Assembly (NCBI GenBank): GCA_945956915.1
Contig: CAMFJH010000003.1
Coordinates: forward strand, 89,022-153,021
Source: an uncultured Francisellaceae bacterium
GTDB taxonomy: Bacteria; Pseudomonadota; Gammaproteobacteria; UBA6186; Azoamicaceae
Reading direction: 5' to 3'
Length of the DNA stretch: 64,000 bases
In this document: positions 21,137 through 29,710 of the stretch, piece by piece
How the letters are laid out: each line of letters opens with the position of its first letter
How positions within the stretch are numbered: the first letter of the stretch is position 1
Notes under the pieces: model-generated
Database searches by the model: none
What the model saw: only the letters and a program-made list of their open reading frames with translations
What the model was told of the DNA's origin: nothing
Translations under genes and position numbers: made by a program

Positions 21137-22582
21137 CTATCCTGCTTTAGTGGGTATTTTATCAGGATATAACTCCGACATCAGTTTAGATTGCCCATTT
21201 GCTGTCACAATTCGGGCATGAATGCGTCTAAAATTTTGAGGATCACTTAAACCACAGGAATGGCAAATATCCAGGGTTTCTTTTACAACATTATTCACAT
21301 AATTGGCAACCCGTACTGATTTGTCAGTGGGATCCAATGCGCGTTCAAGATAAGGGTTGTGGGTGGTAATACCGGTTGGGCAATGATTGGTATGGCATTT
21401 TAAAGCTTGAATACAGCCTAAAGCAAAAGCAAAGCCACGGGCGGAGTTGATCATATCAGCCCCCATACACAAGGCCCAAGCGACTTCGGCAGGAGTAATT
21501 AATTTGCCGGCTGCAATAATTTTAATGCGATCGCGCAGGCCATACTCGACTAATTTATCAACCAGGATGGGTAAACTTTCTGCAATAGGCAAACCCATAT
21601 AATCGACAAGACTGGCTGGTGCAGCGCCAGTGCCCCCTTCAGCCCCGTCTAAGGTAATAAAATCGGGTGCACTTTCTGGGCCTCGTTTTATAATCGCTCT
21701 GCATAAATCGTCTAGCATGGTATCAGAGCCTAAGACCGTTTTAAAGCCAGTGGGTTTGCCCGATAAGCGTCGAATACGGTCTATAAAATCTAATAATTGT
21801 TCTACGTTAGCAATTTCAGGAAAGCGGTTAGGGCTAATGGAATCTTGATGGGGTTTAATCATCCGGATGGTTGCAATTTCAGGGGTGACTTTGGCTGCTG
21901 GTAAAATACCACCTTTTCCGGGTTTTGCACCTTGACTGAGTTTTATTTCAAACATTTTGATTTGAGGGTATAAAGCAGTACCGCGAACCGCTTCTTCATT
22001 GAGATTGCCTTCCAGATCGCAAAAACCATATTTTGCAGTGCCTATTTGTGCGATCAGATCACATCCACTTTCTAAATGATAGGGTGAGACGCCGCCTTCA
22101 CCTGTATTTAACCAACAACCTGATGATTTTGCCCCATAGGAAAGTGCGAGCACGGCATTTTTAGAAATAGAACCATAGCTCATTGCAGAAATATTAAAAA
22201 AACTGGCGGTGCTGTAGGGGAATTTGCAGTGGGGGCCAATCACAAGGGGATTGGGGACGCGTTTTTCAAAAGTGGGGAAGGGGGCATTGACAAAAAATAC
22301 GGTTCCTACAGGATGTAAATCACGAGTGGAGCCAAAACCCACCATAGAATCAGCATTTTTGGATGCCTTATATATCCATGAACGATCGGCTCGATTAAAA
22401 GGCAATTCTTCTCTGTCAGAAGAAAACCAGTACTGTCGTAAATAAACACCTAACCATTCTAGAAAATAACGAAAATAGCCTACCACTGGGTAAGTTCTCA
22501 AAATAGAATGTGGTTTTTGGATAAGGTTCCAACACAAGAGTATAATCAGAAAAAGAGCAATACAGGCAATGGTGATCATCAT
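21137..22582 (-). CDS. FMN-binding glutamate synthase-family protein
   Basis: 481 residues. An N-terminal hydrophobic helix (residues 2-20) precedes a glutamate synthase central/FMN barrel domain. Landmarks are ISAMSYGSISKNAVLALS near 150, LNTGEGGVSPYHLE near 178, GAKPGKGGILPAAKVTPEIA near 235, LDGAEGGTGAAPASL near 325 and the cysteine-containing CHTNHCPTGITTHNP near 408. The domain matches the single-domain glutamate-synthase-like oxidoreductases found in many bacteria. The glutaminase domain of true GltB is absent, so glutamate synthesis from glutamine is not assured and the physiological substrate is uncertain. It is the first gene of the operon, 32 nt before the permease, behind the promoter at 22642-22671. 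Confidence 0.9.
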   Translation of the reverse strand: MMITIACIALFLIILLCWNLIQKPHSILRTYPVVGYFRYFLEWLGVYLRQYWFSSDREELPFNRADRSWIYKASKNADSMVGFGSTRDLHPVGTVFFVNAPFPTFEKRVPNPLVIGPHCKFPYSTASFFNISAMSYGSISKNAVLALSYGAKSSGCWLNTGEGGVSPYHLESGCDLIAQIGTAKYGFCDLEGNLNEEAVRGTALYPQIKMFEIKLSQGAKPGKGGILPAAKVTPEIATIRMIKPHQDSISPNRFPEIANVEQLLDFIDRIRRLSGKPTGFKTVLGSDTMLDDLCRAIIKRGPESAPDFITLDGAEGGTGAAPASLVDYMGLPIAESLPILVDKLVEYGLRDRIKIIAAGKLITPAEVAWALCMGADMINSARGFAFALGCIQALKCHTNHCPTGITTHNPYLERALDPTDKSVRVANYVNNVVKETLDICHSCGLSDPQNFRRIHARIVTANGQSKLMSELYPDKIPTKAG

Positions 22583-22641
22583 ATTTTCTTTCTCCTTAGT
22601 TATCTATCCTTCGGGCTTTTTTTATTAAGTATGTTTTTGCC

Positions 22642-22671
22642 ATTATAACGGATATAGAGGCTTTTAACCAA
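22642..22671 (-). promoter_or_regulatory. Sigma70-type promoter of the gltB-like/ABC/tamAB/hldE operon
   Basis: On the minus strand the sequence reads TTGGTT, an 18-nt spacer, then a perfect TATAAT, about 60 nt upstream of the ATG at 22582. A purine-rich AAGGAG lies close to that ATG. It is the best promoter match in the divergent gap with the gene at 22806. Confidence 0.55.
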
Positions 22672-22805
22672 TTGGAAATATGTAAGTTAATTTTTAATCT
22701 TACGCTGACATACACCTAAGACTAATCGTAGTTGCACCTATTGTACTTTGATCAGAAAATCAGGTAAGATGGTACAATGAATACTTATTAGATATGGAGC
22801 TAACT

Positions 22806-23114
22806 ATGTCAAAGCCTGAACCTTTTGCCGAGTCTTTGTATAGAGCGATAAAAAGTGATCGTCTTGATTTTTTGGAGGCTTTGGTGCCGGAAGATGTCGT
22901 TTCTGATATAGAGTTTTTTCAGTATTGTGGCGAAACCCCAGTGGGCCTTGCTATCCGTGAAGGTAAAGAACGTCTATTACCCCTTCTATTAGCCAAAGCC
23001 GATAAATACTTCGCGCTCGATACAGCCGTGCGCCTTAATCAAATACCCGTCATTCAGTATTTACGCTCAAAATGCCCTTATCCACAAAGGTTTTTGGGGT
23101 TTTTAGGGCTTTAA
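22806..23114 (+). CDS. Small ankyrin-like protein
   Basis: 102 residues from the ATG at 22806, which has GGAG six bases upstream; an in-frame ATG at 22794 lacks a usable ribosome binding site and overlaps that motif. The chain shows paired helices such as GETPVGLAIREGKERLLPL and ALDTAVRLNQIPVIQYLRS, matching one to two degenerate ankyrin repeats. Such proteins often mediate protein contacts and are common in host-associated bacteria. No signal peptide or catalytic motif is visible. It stands alone between divergent and convergent genes. Confidence 0.6.
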   Translation: MSKPEPFAESLYRAIKSDRLDFLEALVPEDVVSDIEFFQYCGETPVGLAIREGKERLLPLLLAKADKYFALDTAVRLNQIPVIQYLRSKCPYPQRFLGFLGL

Positions 23115-23144
23115 CACTCACCCGGCTGCCGCCAAAACCAAAAT

Positions 23145-23408
23145 TTAAGGTTTTGGAGATTTAGGGCTAGGCAAAGCGGGGCTTTGTTTATCCAATTCTT
23201 TTAAGCGTTGTAGAATTTCTGCATCGTGGGTGAAATCGGTTCGGGCTTGTTCAAATAAATCTTCGCACTGTTTTTCTTGTGTAGAGGGTGGATAAGGCAG
23301 ATTAATTTGATCAGGCAACTTAGGAATCTCAAATTGTAGACCTTGTCTTTGAAAAAATAACACAATTGGAACGATGTCATCTTGAGTATTGAATTTTTGT
23401 TGGCTCAT
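23145..23408 (-). CDS. Hypothetical protein, 87 aa
   Basis: The protein is soluble and mostly polar, with a Pro/Ser/Lys tail (PALPSPKSPKP) and a predicted helix around residues 45-70 (QCEDLFEQARTDFTHDAE). A GGAT sequence lies 8 nt before the ATG. No family was recognised. A perfect 8-bp hairpin (CCAAAACC/GGTTTTGG, 23132-23156) spans its stop codon and may shape the 3' end of the mRNA. The gene precedes no obvious partner and the function is unknown. Confidence 0.55.
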   Translation of the reverse strand: MSQQKFNTQDDIVPIVLFFQRQGLQFEIPKLPDQINLPYPPSTQEKQCEDLFEQARTDFTHDAEILQRLKELDKQSPALPSPKSPKP

Positions 23409-23481
23409 CTTTAAGGATCCTCGATCATATAAAATCTATTGGACCAGTTTAAAGCATAAAGTTCCTTAAGATCAATAGGGG

Positions 23482-23736
23482 TTAGTAAGGGTAAGCGCCC
23501 TCACGCTCATATAGCCTACCGCTGGCAACACCTTGTTCGTAAAGGCTTTTAAATTTAAATACCAAATACTGAAGGGCAGCTTCGCGATTTTGATTTTCCA
23601 AACGCGTTTCTATTATTTGCATCATTTGCTCAGCCTGAGCATTAAAATCTAAAACATGACTGTACACTGAAATATTCCCTGTTGACACACTAATAGAGAA
23701 TTTTAGCTGAAAAACTGGTGTTTCGCAATAACCCAT
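23482..23736 (-). CDS. Hypothetical protein, 84 aa
   Basis: The N-terminal half looks like beta strands (FQLKFSISVSTGNISVYSH) and the C-terminal half like a helix (AEQMMQIIETRLENQNREAALQ). No signal peptide, membrane segment or cysteine cluster is evident, and no family was recognised. The start is weakly supported: only a CTTAAGAT-like purine stretch lies upstream. It is divergent from nfuA, with a 34-nt gap that must hold both 5' ends. Confidence 0.5.
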   Translation of the reverse strand: MGYCETPVFQLKFSISVSTGNISVYSHVLDFNAQAEQMMQIIETRLENQNREAALQYLVFKFKSLYEQGVASGRLYEREGAYPY

Positions 23737-23770
23737 GGTATAAAGATCTTAAGAGATATCAAAGAGGTCT

Positions 23771-24394
23771 ATGATGATAAGCACAGAAACTGCATGTTCC
23801 ACTACAAAAATGCCCTTTATCCATGTTAGCGAAAAAGCCATGCAACATTTTCAAAAATTGCTCGCCAAAGAAGATACGCCTGGCATGAATTTACGCGTGC
23901 ATGTTGAAAGTCCGGGTACGCCCTTAGCGGATGTGGGTGTCACTTTTTGCCCTGCGGGTGATGAGGAAGAAAATGATTATAAAATCGAGTTTGCAGATTT
24001 CATTTTGTTTGTCGATAAAGCTTCTGAGGCGGCTTTGCAGGATGCCACTATTGATTATGAAGAAAATAATTGGGGTGGGCAGTTGTCTGTGAAAGCGCCC
24101 TATCTCAAAGGGCGGGAACCCACTGTTGGCAGTTCTTTAGAAGAACGTGTACAGTATGTATTAGATACAGAAATAACGCCTAGTTTGGCAAGCCATGGAG
24201 GGCGAGTGAGTCTGGTAGAGATTCTGGAAGGCGGAATCATTGTTTTGCGTTTTGGGGGTGGTTGTCAGGGATGTGGTATGGTAACCGTTACTTTAAAGCA
24301 TGGCATAGAAAAAACCTTAAAGGAAAAATTTCCAGAAATCTGCGAGGTTCGAGATCTAACGGATCATAAAAGTGGTGAAAATCCTTATTATTGA
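23771..24394 (+). CDS. nfuA: Fe/S biogenesis protein NfuA
   Basis: 207 residues. An N-terminal degenerate A-type scaffold domain (about 15-110) lacks the usual three cysteines. A C-terminal Nfu domain carries the CxxC of GGGCQGCG at Cys165 and Cys168, which would hold a bridging 4Fe-4S cluster in a homodimer. E. coli NfuA has 191 residues and the same order. It delivers clusters to apo-proteins, particularly under oxidative stress or iron limitation. AAAGAGG lies just before two tandem ATGs, so the start could be at 23771 or 23774. Confidence 0.95.
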   Translation: MMISTETACSTTKMPFIHVSEKAMQHFQKLLAKEDTPGMNLRVHVESPGTPLADVGVTFCPAGDEEENDYKIEFADFILFVDKASEAALQDATIDYEENNWGGQLSVKAPYLKGREPTVGSSLEERVQYVLDTEITPSLASHGGRVSLVEILEGGIIVLRFGGGCQGCGMVTVTLKHGIEKTLKEKFPEICEVRDLTDHKSGENPYY

Positions 24395-24405
24395 GGAGAT
24401 GCAAG

Positions 24406-24594
24406 ATGCTATTTAGGCGACAAGCACCGATATTAAGAAACTATGTTAGTGACTCAGGTTATTTCTTCAGTACCCTAGAAGCAGAAGGGTCTTTATCCAG
24501 ACGTTTAGAAGAAGAAAAATACAAACGAATTGCTGCATTGCGTGATAACCCGCTAACACCAGAGCCGCTGAAAAAAATCTGGGAAGATTTTTAA
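24406..24594 (+). CDS. Hypothetical small protein, 62 aa
   Basis: The ATG at 24406 is preferred over a TTG at 24391 because GAGGAG sits 7 nt before it. The nfuA stop codon touches this ribosome binding site, so the gene is probably translated from the nfuA message. The protein is basic at the N-terminus (MLFRRQAPILRNY) and ends in a charged helix (LSRRLEEEKYKRIAALRD) and the tail NPLTPEPLKKIWEDF. No family was recognised. Confidence 0.65.
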   Translation: MLFRRQAPILRNYVSDSGYFFSTLEAEGSLSRRLEEEKYKRIAALRDNPLTPEPLKKIWEDF

Positions 24595-24599
24595 ATAGC

Positions 24600-25697
24600 C
24601 TACTGAAACATAACAGGGCTTTCAAAGTCGCTTTGATGAGGATTTCGTATTCTCATTTGTATCTTCTGGAGTTCACCTTCATTCAGCGGGTTATCTCGAA
24701 GATCAATATTAAATACAGTGGGGTTGGCGAGCAAAGCCACTGCCAAGGTATACACCCCTTCTTTTTTGAGTTGATTGCCAGCTAATTGAATGCGTTTTAA
24801 GCTATGATTTTTGGCGAGCATTACCCCAATACGACTCCCGGCCATTGAGCTAAGCTGATTGTAAGATAAATTAATAGACTGCAACGTTTTATTTTTTTCA
24901 AGACCTATACATAAAGCATCAATACCCTTATCGCCTAAAGAATTATGGTGTAAATCCAGATGTTTTAATGTGGTGTTGCTTAATAAAATGGGATATAAAA
25001 ATTTCATTGCTTGACCACTTAATTGGTTTCCACCTAAATGCATTGCTTTTAGATGTGTATTATTAATCAAGGCAGGGATCAGGCTTTTAAAACCGATTAG
25101 ACCTAATAAATTATTCGATAAATCTAAGCGGATCAATGAAGGATGATCAAATAATACTTTAGAGAATTCAGGCATACTTTCTGGACTGATAAAATTATTA
25201 GAGATGGATAAATATTTTAAATGCGTGTTTTGGGTTAATGATCTGCAAAGATATTGAATACCTGTATCATCAATACAATTATCCGCAAGATCCAAAGTAG
25301 ATAATGTGCTATTTTTTGATAATAAAAAAGCGAATTGTTTAATGCCCATATCTTTTAAATTATTCGAAGCTAATGCTAAGGATAACAAACAAGTATTTTC
25401 TAACAATGCAGAAACCAAATGTGTAGCGCCTTCCGTACCGATTTGATTTTGATTGAGTACCAGTTTTTTAAGGCTTCGGTTATGCATTAGGGCAATAGCT
25501 AAACTGGCCATGCCTGAAGGACCTATCTTGTTCTGACTCAGATCTAATATGCGGATTGTATGATTATGGCGAAGGGCTGCGGCCAGTTCTGAAGCCTTAC
25601 AATCATTCAATTGTTGATTGTGTAGAGACACTGTACACAAATGCGGATCATTTTGTGTTATTTTTTCTAATAAGTTTTTAAATGCTATCATGCCCAT
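24600..25697 (-). CDS. Ribonuclease-inhibitor-type leucine-rich repeat protein
   Basis: 365 residues made almost wholly of about 11-12 tandem repeats of ~28 residues, with the consensus LxxLdLsxNxigdxGixxLxxaLxxN (for example LDLADNCIDDTGIQYLCRSL). This alternating pattern is the RI/NLR-like class common in eukaryotes, and it forms a curved solenoid for protein binding. There is no signal peptide or membrane anchor. In host-associated bacteria such proteins are often secreted effectors, but a Dot/Icm-type signal cannot be judged here. It is convergent with the small gene after nfuA, 5 nt away. Confidence 0.85.
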   Translation of the reverse strand: MGMIAFKNLLEKITQNDPHLCTVSLHNQQLNDCKASELAAALRHNHTIRILDLSQNKIGPSGMASLAIALMHNRSLKKLVLNQNQIGTEGATHLVSALLENTCLLSLALASNNLKDMGIKQFAFLLSKNSTLSTLDLADNCIDDTGIQYLCRSLTQNTHLKYLSISNNFISPESMPEFSKVLFDHPSLIRLDLSNNLLGLIGFKSLIPALINNTHLKAMHLGGNQLSGQAMKFLYPILLSNTTLKHLDLHHNSLGDKGIDALCIGLEKNKTLQSINLSYNQLSSMAGSRIGVMLAKNHSLKRIQLAGNQLKKEGVYTLAVALLANPTVFNIDLRDNPLNEGELQKIQMRIRNPHQSDFESPVMFQ

Positions 25698-25834
25698 ACT
25701 ACGCCATTGCCATCCATTCTAAGATTTTAATATCCTAATAAGTATAGTAGCTAACGAAGTTCCTTGCCTCACTTGTATAGTCACAAAACCCTGTTAAGAT
25801 AGAGATGTGTAGGTAAGATGAGGTATTCTGACAT

Positions 25835-25948
25835 ATGTCAAATAGAAAGAATCGTATATCCAACGATATGGCCGATGGCATTGCTGCGGTGATATTAATT
25901 TTTATGGCAGTATCAGGTGTAGTTTATTGGTTGCATACCATGCCTTAA
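25835..25948 (+). CDS. 37-residue single-pass membrane protein
   Basis: The reading frame MSNRKNRISNDMADGIAA... begins with a basic segment, continues as one hydrophobic helix (about residues 15-33, ending GVVYWLHTMP), and stops at TAA 25948. AGG lies 11 nt upstream of the ATG. The positive-inside N-terminus plus one helix is typical of real small membrane proteins, but the length makes chance possible. It lies in the otherwise gene-free 308-nt gap 25698-26005. Confidence 0.45.
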   Translation: MSNRKNRISNDMADGIAAVILIFMAVSGVVYWLHTMP

Positions 25949-25964
25949 ATAGGTCTTTAATCGA

Positions 25965-25993
25965 TGTCTGGCTCTTTAGATTTCAGCCAGGCA
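25965..25993. terminator. Possible hairpin between convergent genes
   Basis: A 9-bp stem, TGTCTGGCT/AGCCAGGCA with one G-T pair, has an 11-nt loop and lies between the 37-aa gene and the stop of the large minus-strand gene. Neither side carries a strong T run, so termination is only a possibility. Confidence 0.3.
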
Positions 25994-26005
25994 GTCCTTA
26001 AACAA

Positions 26006-29000
26006 TTAATGTAACCCCAATTTTTTTTTCTTAGGCATATCGACTTCATTATCAGTTGGTTGAGAGGTTAGTTTGCTGTCAGTTTTTTGACTAGAATGAG
26101 GAATAGAAGGGTTGTCAGAAGTTTTAAATGCTATTGATTTTGAACGGATTTCTAAAGGAACTCTTTGTTGTGTTTGCAGATCCGCTGAGGATGTTTTTGT
26201 GGATACGGAAGGGGGCAAGGATGGAGTAGATGTTTCAACTGTGGGTAAGATAGGTGTCGATTTCAAGCCCAATAATTTAGAAAAAAATGATTTCATTTTT
26301 TCTGTGAAAGAGAGTGGTTTCTTCTTTATGGGTTCAGATGTTTTTGTATTGTTGATAATTTTTTGCGTATTATTAGACAAATCAAGTACAACTGGCGAAG
26401 GCTTTTCAATGGTTTCAAGTTTTTCTTGAATCTTAGAATTGAGAATTTCTAATTCTTGAATCTTTGCTTTAAGATCTCGAAGGTTCATTTTTTCTAAAAA
26501 TTCTGGTTGCTCAACTTCTGTTGTATGTTTTATCAGCATTTCTTTGAATGTTTTTTTATCATTGGCCGAAAGATTTAAAAGGGGATCATTATTTATTTTA
26601 TGTAATGCTTGCATTATTTTTGTTCGGTCGTTACGGTATTGTTGTATCATTTCTTTTTTAAATTTTTGAAGCATCTCAAGTTTTTTGTCTAAAGCTTCAT
26701 TGTATTCTGCAAAGTTTTTACTTCTACTTTCAAGTTCGCTAAAATCTAAGTTTTTTAAAAACTCATAAGGTTCAGTGATTGATGAAAATTGTTTTTGTTT
26801 TGTCAATAATTCCCGATCATTAGGGTCAAGTTCTGTTATTAATTTTAACCTTTCCTGTATTTCTTTTCGATCAAGTATATATTTTTGTATCATAGGTAAA
26901 GCACTTGAATATTGTTTGGGATCAATTTTTGAAACTTTTAATACATCCATAAACTCTTTTTGCCTAGATAATTCAAAAGTGCGATCTCTTGTTTCTACAG
27001 CACTTTTTATTGCTATTTGTTTTGTTACGCCACGGTACACATTTGTTAAGGAATAAAGCATTTGCTTTGAGGTTTCTTGCTGTTTTGCAGATGTAAGTTT
27101 ATCATTAAGCACAGTCATTCTAACTTTTTGTGATTCTGATAACTCTCGTTTACATTTAAACATAGATGCGATTTCTGCTATTTCCTGTTCTGAGTAAGTA
27201 GCTTTAACACCCCCTGGGATACTATTTTTTGCATTTCCTACAAAATCAAAACGCCATTTGGTTCCATCATAATAATGGATTGTAGAAACCTCGAAACCTT
27301 TAGGCGTGGTGAAATATATCTTTGTTTTATCGGCATCATTTTCTTTAAAGGGTTTATTTTTCGATGTTTCTTGAAATTCTACACCCTGAAATTTTAGGCT
27401 TGATAATATTTGATCTTTTTCCAAATGCAATTCAAATACTTTTTTCGAGCGTTCAATATCAGTCTCCAATGACTTTGGTAGCAAGTTTCCAAATTGGTCT
27501 ATTGCGTTCCCAGTTAGTGTTTGTAATTTTTTTAATTCTTCCTCCGATAGTTCATTGATATCTCTATTGTTCAGAAATTGTAGAATGGTTGAAAACTGTT
27601 CGTGTAATTTAGGTGTATAAAATTTGTCATGCGCGCTTGTATAAACAAGTAGTGCAAGCATGGTGCATGCCCCAACAGGCGAGATATCAGCAACTAAGTT
27701 TGCTGAAGCAATGCCATTTAATACGGTAGAGCTAAAATGTTCATATACAGATTCTGTAATGCCCGATAAACTTTCTTTGATAGTACCGCCTAAAGTATTC
27801 GAGGCAATGTCTTTTCCTACGGCTGAAAACATGCTTAACACGCGTAGTTGAAAGCTTGGATCTTGAATGGCAGTGCTAAAATTATGAGGCTGTATGAAAG
27901 TGATGACATCTACTATATTTTTTGCGGCATCCACGCCAGAGATAAGACTGGCAGCGCCACCCAAAAGGTAATCTGCTGTTGTTCGCGTTGTTATACCTTC
28001 GTCTTCAGCTTTATTTTGAATTTTTTTAAGGTTTCCATATTGAAAGTTATTCGTTGATTCTAGTTTTTTTTGTGTTAAATCTGTATTTGCGGCTTCAAGT
28101 GCTCGTCCTAATTTTAGATAGAAAGCATCTCTTCTTTGAACTTCTAATAATTGATGATAGCTATTATCCAATGATTCCATTACATCAGCAGTTGCCGCTT
28201 GAGATTCTAAAGCTGCATAGAGGAGTTCTCCATACTGCTTGTCGTCTATCGTATCAAAGGTTTGTAAAGTATTCAGTTTTGTACTAACTTCACTACTGTT
28301 TGCTTGGGCACGATTGGTAACTTCTTTTGCTTTATTTCTAAACTCATCAAAAGACTGCTTGCCTTTTTGTTTTAGTTTTTCAGTATCCTTATCAAATGCA
28401 TTCAAAAATTGAATAGCAATTTTTCTTTGTGCTTCATCATTAGAGCGCAGAAGTTTGACAATTTCATCAATAGCTTTATTTTCTGCTTCAAGATCCTTTT
28501 CTTTAAGTATGTTAACCACCTTCTCTTGGGTTTTGATGAGCTCGTTCAACTTTTTTTGTTCGGGTTCTGTTTCAGCATTTTCTTTTTTATTTTTTAATTC
28601 CTGAAGTTTTTTTATTTGAGTAGAAAGAGAGTTTTCTTCTTGGATTTTTATTTGCTGGTCTAACAATTTCTGTTGTTCAGTAGATGTGGCATGTTTTCTT
28701 TTTGCTTTTAATGTTTCAAGGGATTCTATGTTTGCTTGAGTAAATACTGCGCTATTATTTGCATTTTCTAACGCAGATCTCGCATCTGCTGGGATTGTAA
28801 GTGCTATGTTTAACCATTTCTCACGACCTGTTGTAATAGCTGTTGCTGTCAAGGTACCTAATAATGTGGCACCTAAGCCAATACCACCTGTGGTAAGGCC
28901 CAGAGCAACAAGACCTGCAGCTTTTATAGCTGTTTTGGCACCTTCTTTCTTAATTTTCTTTTTAACCCTGATACCTGTTGCAAAAGCTTTATCCTTAATT

Positions 29001-29569
29001 TTAGATCTTTCTCGCCCTACTTTCACTGCCAATGCATCGTAGGTTCCATTAAATGATGCTCGAGCATCCATTGTAAGAGGCGTTTTTGAAGCTTTATAGA
29101 CATCTTTTAGATCTTTTTCTTGGGACATCGCTTCATGCAAGCCAGAATCTGATAGTGCTCGTACCCTAAACATTTCCGTAGTGGTATTTATTACAGAAAC
29201 TTGCAAACTCATTTTGATATTGTCTATAGTGTTTAAAAGATGCTTTGCAAATACGCTAGCTTCTTCTAGTTTTGTACTTATGGTAATTTTTTTATGAATT
29301 TTTTTTTCCAACCAATAAGCATCTTCTAATATCTTATTATTTTTTTGCAGTTCATCATTTTCGAGCAAGGCTTGTGCTATGTCAAAACGTTGGTGTTTAA
29401 TTGCATATTCAAGCAAATAACAGTGCTGCTTTCCATTAATATCCGTGTGGATCAACCCTTTTTTGTTTTTAAGGTTTTTTACAGACGAGTTGTCTAGCTC
29501 AAGCAGGAGCTTCTCAGCTTCAGAGTGTGCTTTATTATCATTATCAATTTCTACTGGAGTTGTACTCAT
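26006..29569 (-). CDS. Large coiled-coil protein with ankyrin-like N-terminus, effector-like
   Basis: 1187 residues. Near 40-85, LLEYAIKHQRFDIAQALLEND looks like an ankyrin-like helix pair. A glycine/alanine-rich hydrophobic stretch follows at about 208-243 (AAGLVALGLTTGGIGLGATL). Long charged helices cover roughly 260-450 and 900-1075. Two more weak hydrophobic patches lie near 530 and 630. The tail is Ser/Thr/Pro-rich and ends in KKKKLGLH. No enzymatic motif was recognised. The hydrophobic hairpin, coiled coils and low-complexity tail resemble effectors of Legionella and Coxiella, but secretion is inference. The start has only a weak ribosome binding site. There is no close same-strand partner. 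Confidence 0.75.
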   Translation of the reverse strand: MSTTPVEIDNDNKAHSEAEKLLLELDNSSVKNLKNKKGLIHTDINGKQHCYLLEYAIKHQRFDIAQALLENDELQKNNKILEDAYWLEKKIHKKITISTKLEEASVFAKHLLNTIDNIKMSLQVSVINTTTEMFRVRALSDSGLHEAMSQEKDLKDVYKASKTPLTMDARASFNGTYDALAVKVGRERSKIKDKAFATGIRVKKKIKKEGAKTAIKAAGLVALGLTTGGIGLGATLLGTLTATAITTGREKWLNIALTIPADARSALENANNSAVFTQANIESLETLKAKRKHATSTEQQKLLDQQIKIQEENSLSTQIKKLQELKNKKENAETEPEQKKLNELIKTQEKVVNILKEKDLEAENKAIDEIVKLLRSNDEAQRKIAIQFLNAFDKDTEKLKQKGKQSFDEFRNKAKEVTNRAQANSSEVSTKLNTLQTFDTIDDKQYGELLYAALESQAATADVMESLDNSYHQLLEVQRRDAFYLKLGRALEAANTDLTQKKLESTNNFQYGNLKKIQNKAEDEGITTRTTADYLLGGAASLISGVDAAKNIVDVITFIQPHNFSTAIQDPSFQLRVLSMFSAVGKDIASNTLGGTIKESLSGITESVYEHFSSTVLNGIASANLVADISPVGACTMLALLVYTSAHDKFYTPKLHEQFSTILQFLNNRDINELSEEELKKLQTLTGNAIDQFGNLLPKSLETDIERSKKVFELHLEKDQILSSLKFQGVEFQETSKNKPFKENDADKTKIYFTTPKGFEVSTIHYYDGTKWRFDFVGNAKNSIPGGVKATYSEQEIAEIASMFKCKRELSESQKVRMTVLNDKLTSAKQQETSKQMLYSLTNVYRGVTKQIAIKSAVETRDRTFELSRQKEFMDVLKVSKIDPKQYSSALPMIQKYILDRKEIQERLKLITELDPNDRELLTKQKQFSSITEPYEFLKNLDFSELESRSKNFAEYNEALDKKLEMLQKFKKEMIQQYRNDRTKIMQALHKINNDPLLNLSANDKKTFKEMLIKHTTEVEQPEFLEKMNLRDLKAKIQELEILNSKIQEKLETIEKPSPVVLDLSNNTQKIINNTKTSEPIKKKPLSFTEKMKSFFSKLLGLKSTPILPTVETSTPSLPPSVSTKTSSADLQTQQRVPLEIRSKSIAFKTSDNPSIPHSSQKTDSKLTSQPTDNEVDMPKKKKLGLH

Positions 29570-29710
29570 ACTCTACTACCCATTAAGAAATACAGCCATA
29601 TTAAGACTGTGTATATATAATGAGTAGTTTTTTCCTTAAAAGTTCAATACGGTATCAGTCCATGTAGCGGCAATTTAGAAATGTCTGATTTATGTTTTTA
29701 ATTCGCTATT

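Noticed and set aside
23132..23156. 8-bp hairpin CCAAAACC/GGTTTTGG as a terminator
   Set aside because: It overlaps a stop codon and lacks a T run on either strand; it is noted only with the gene entry.
24391..24405. TTG at 24391 as the start of the small gene after nfuA
   Set aside because: It overlaps the nfuA stop and the GAGGAG motif; the ATG at 24406 is better placed.
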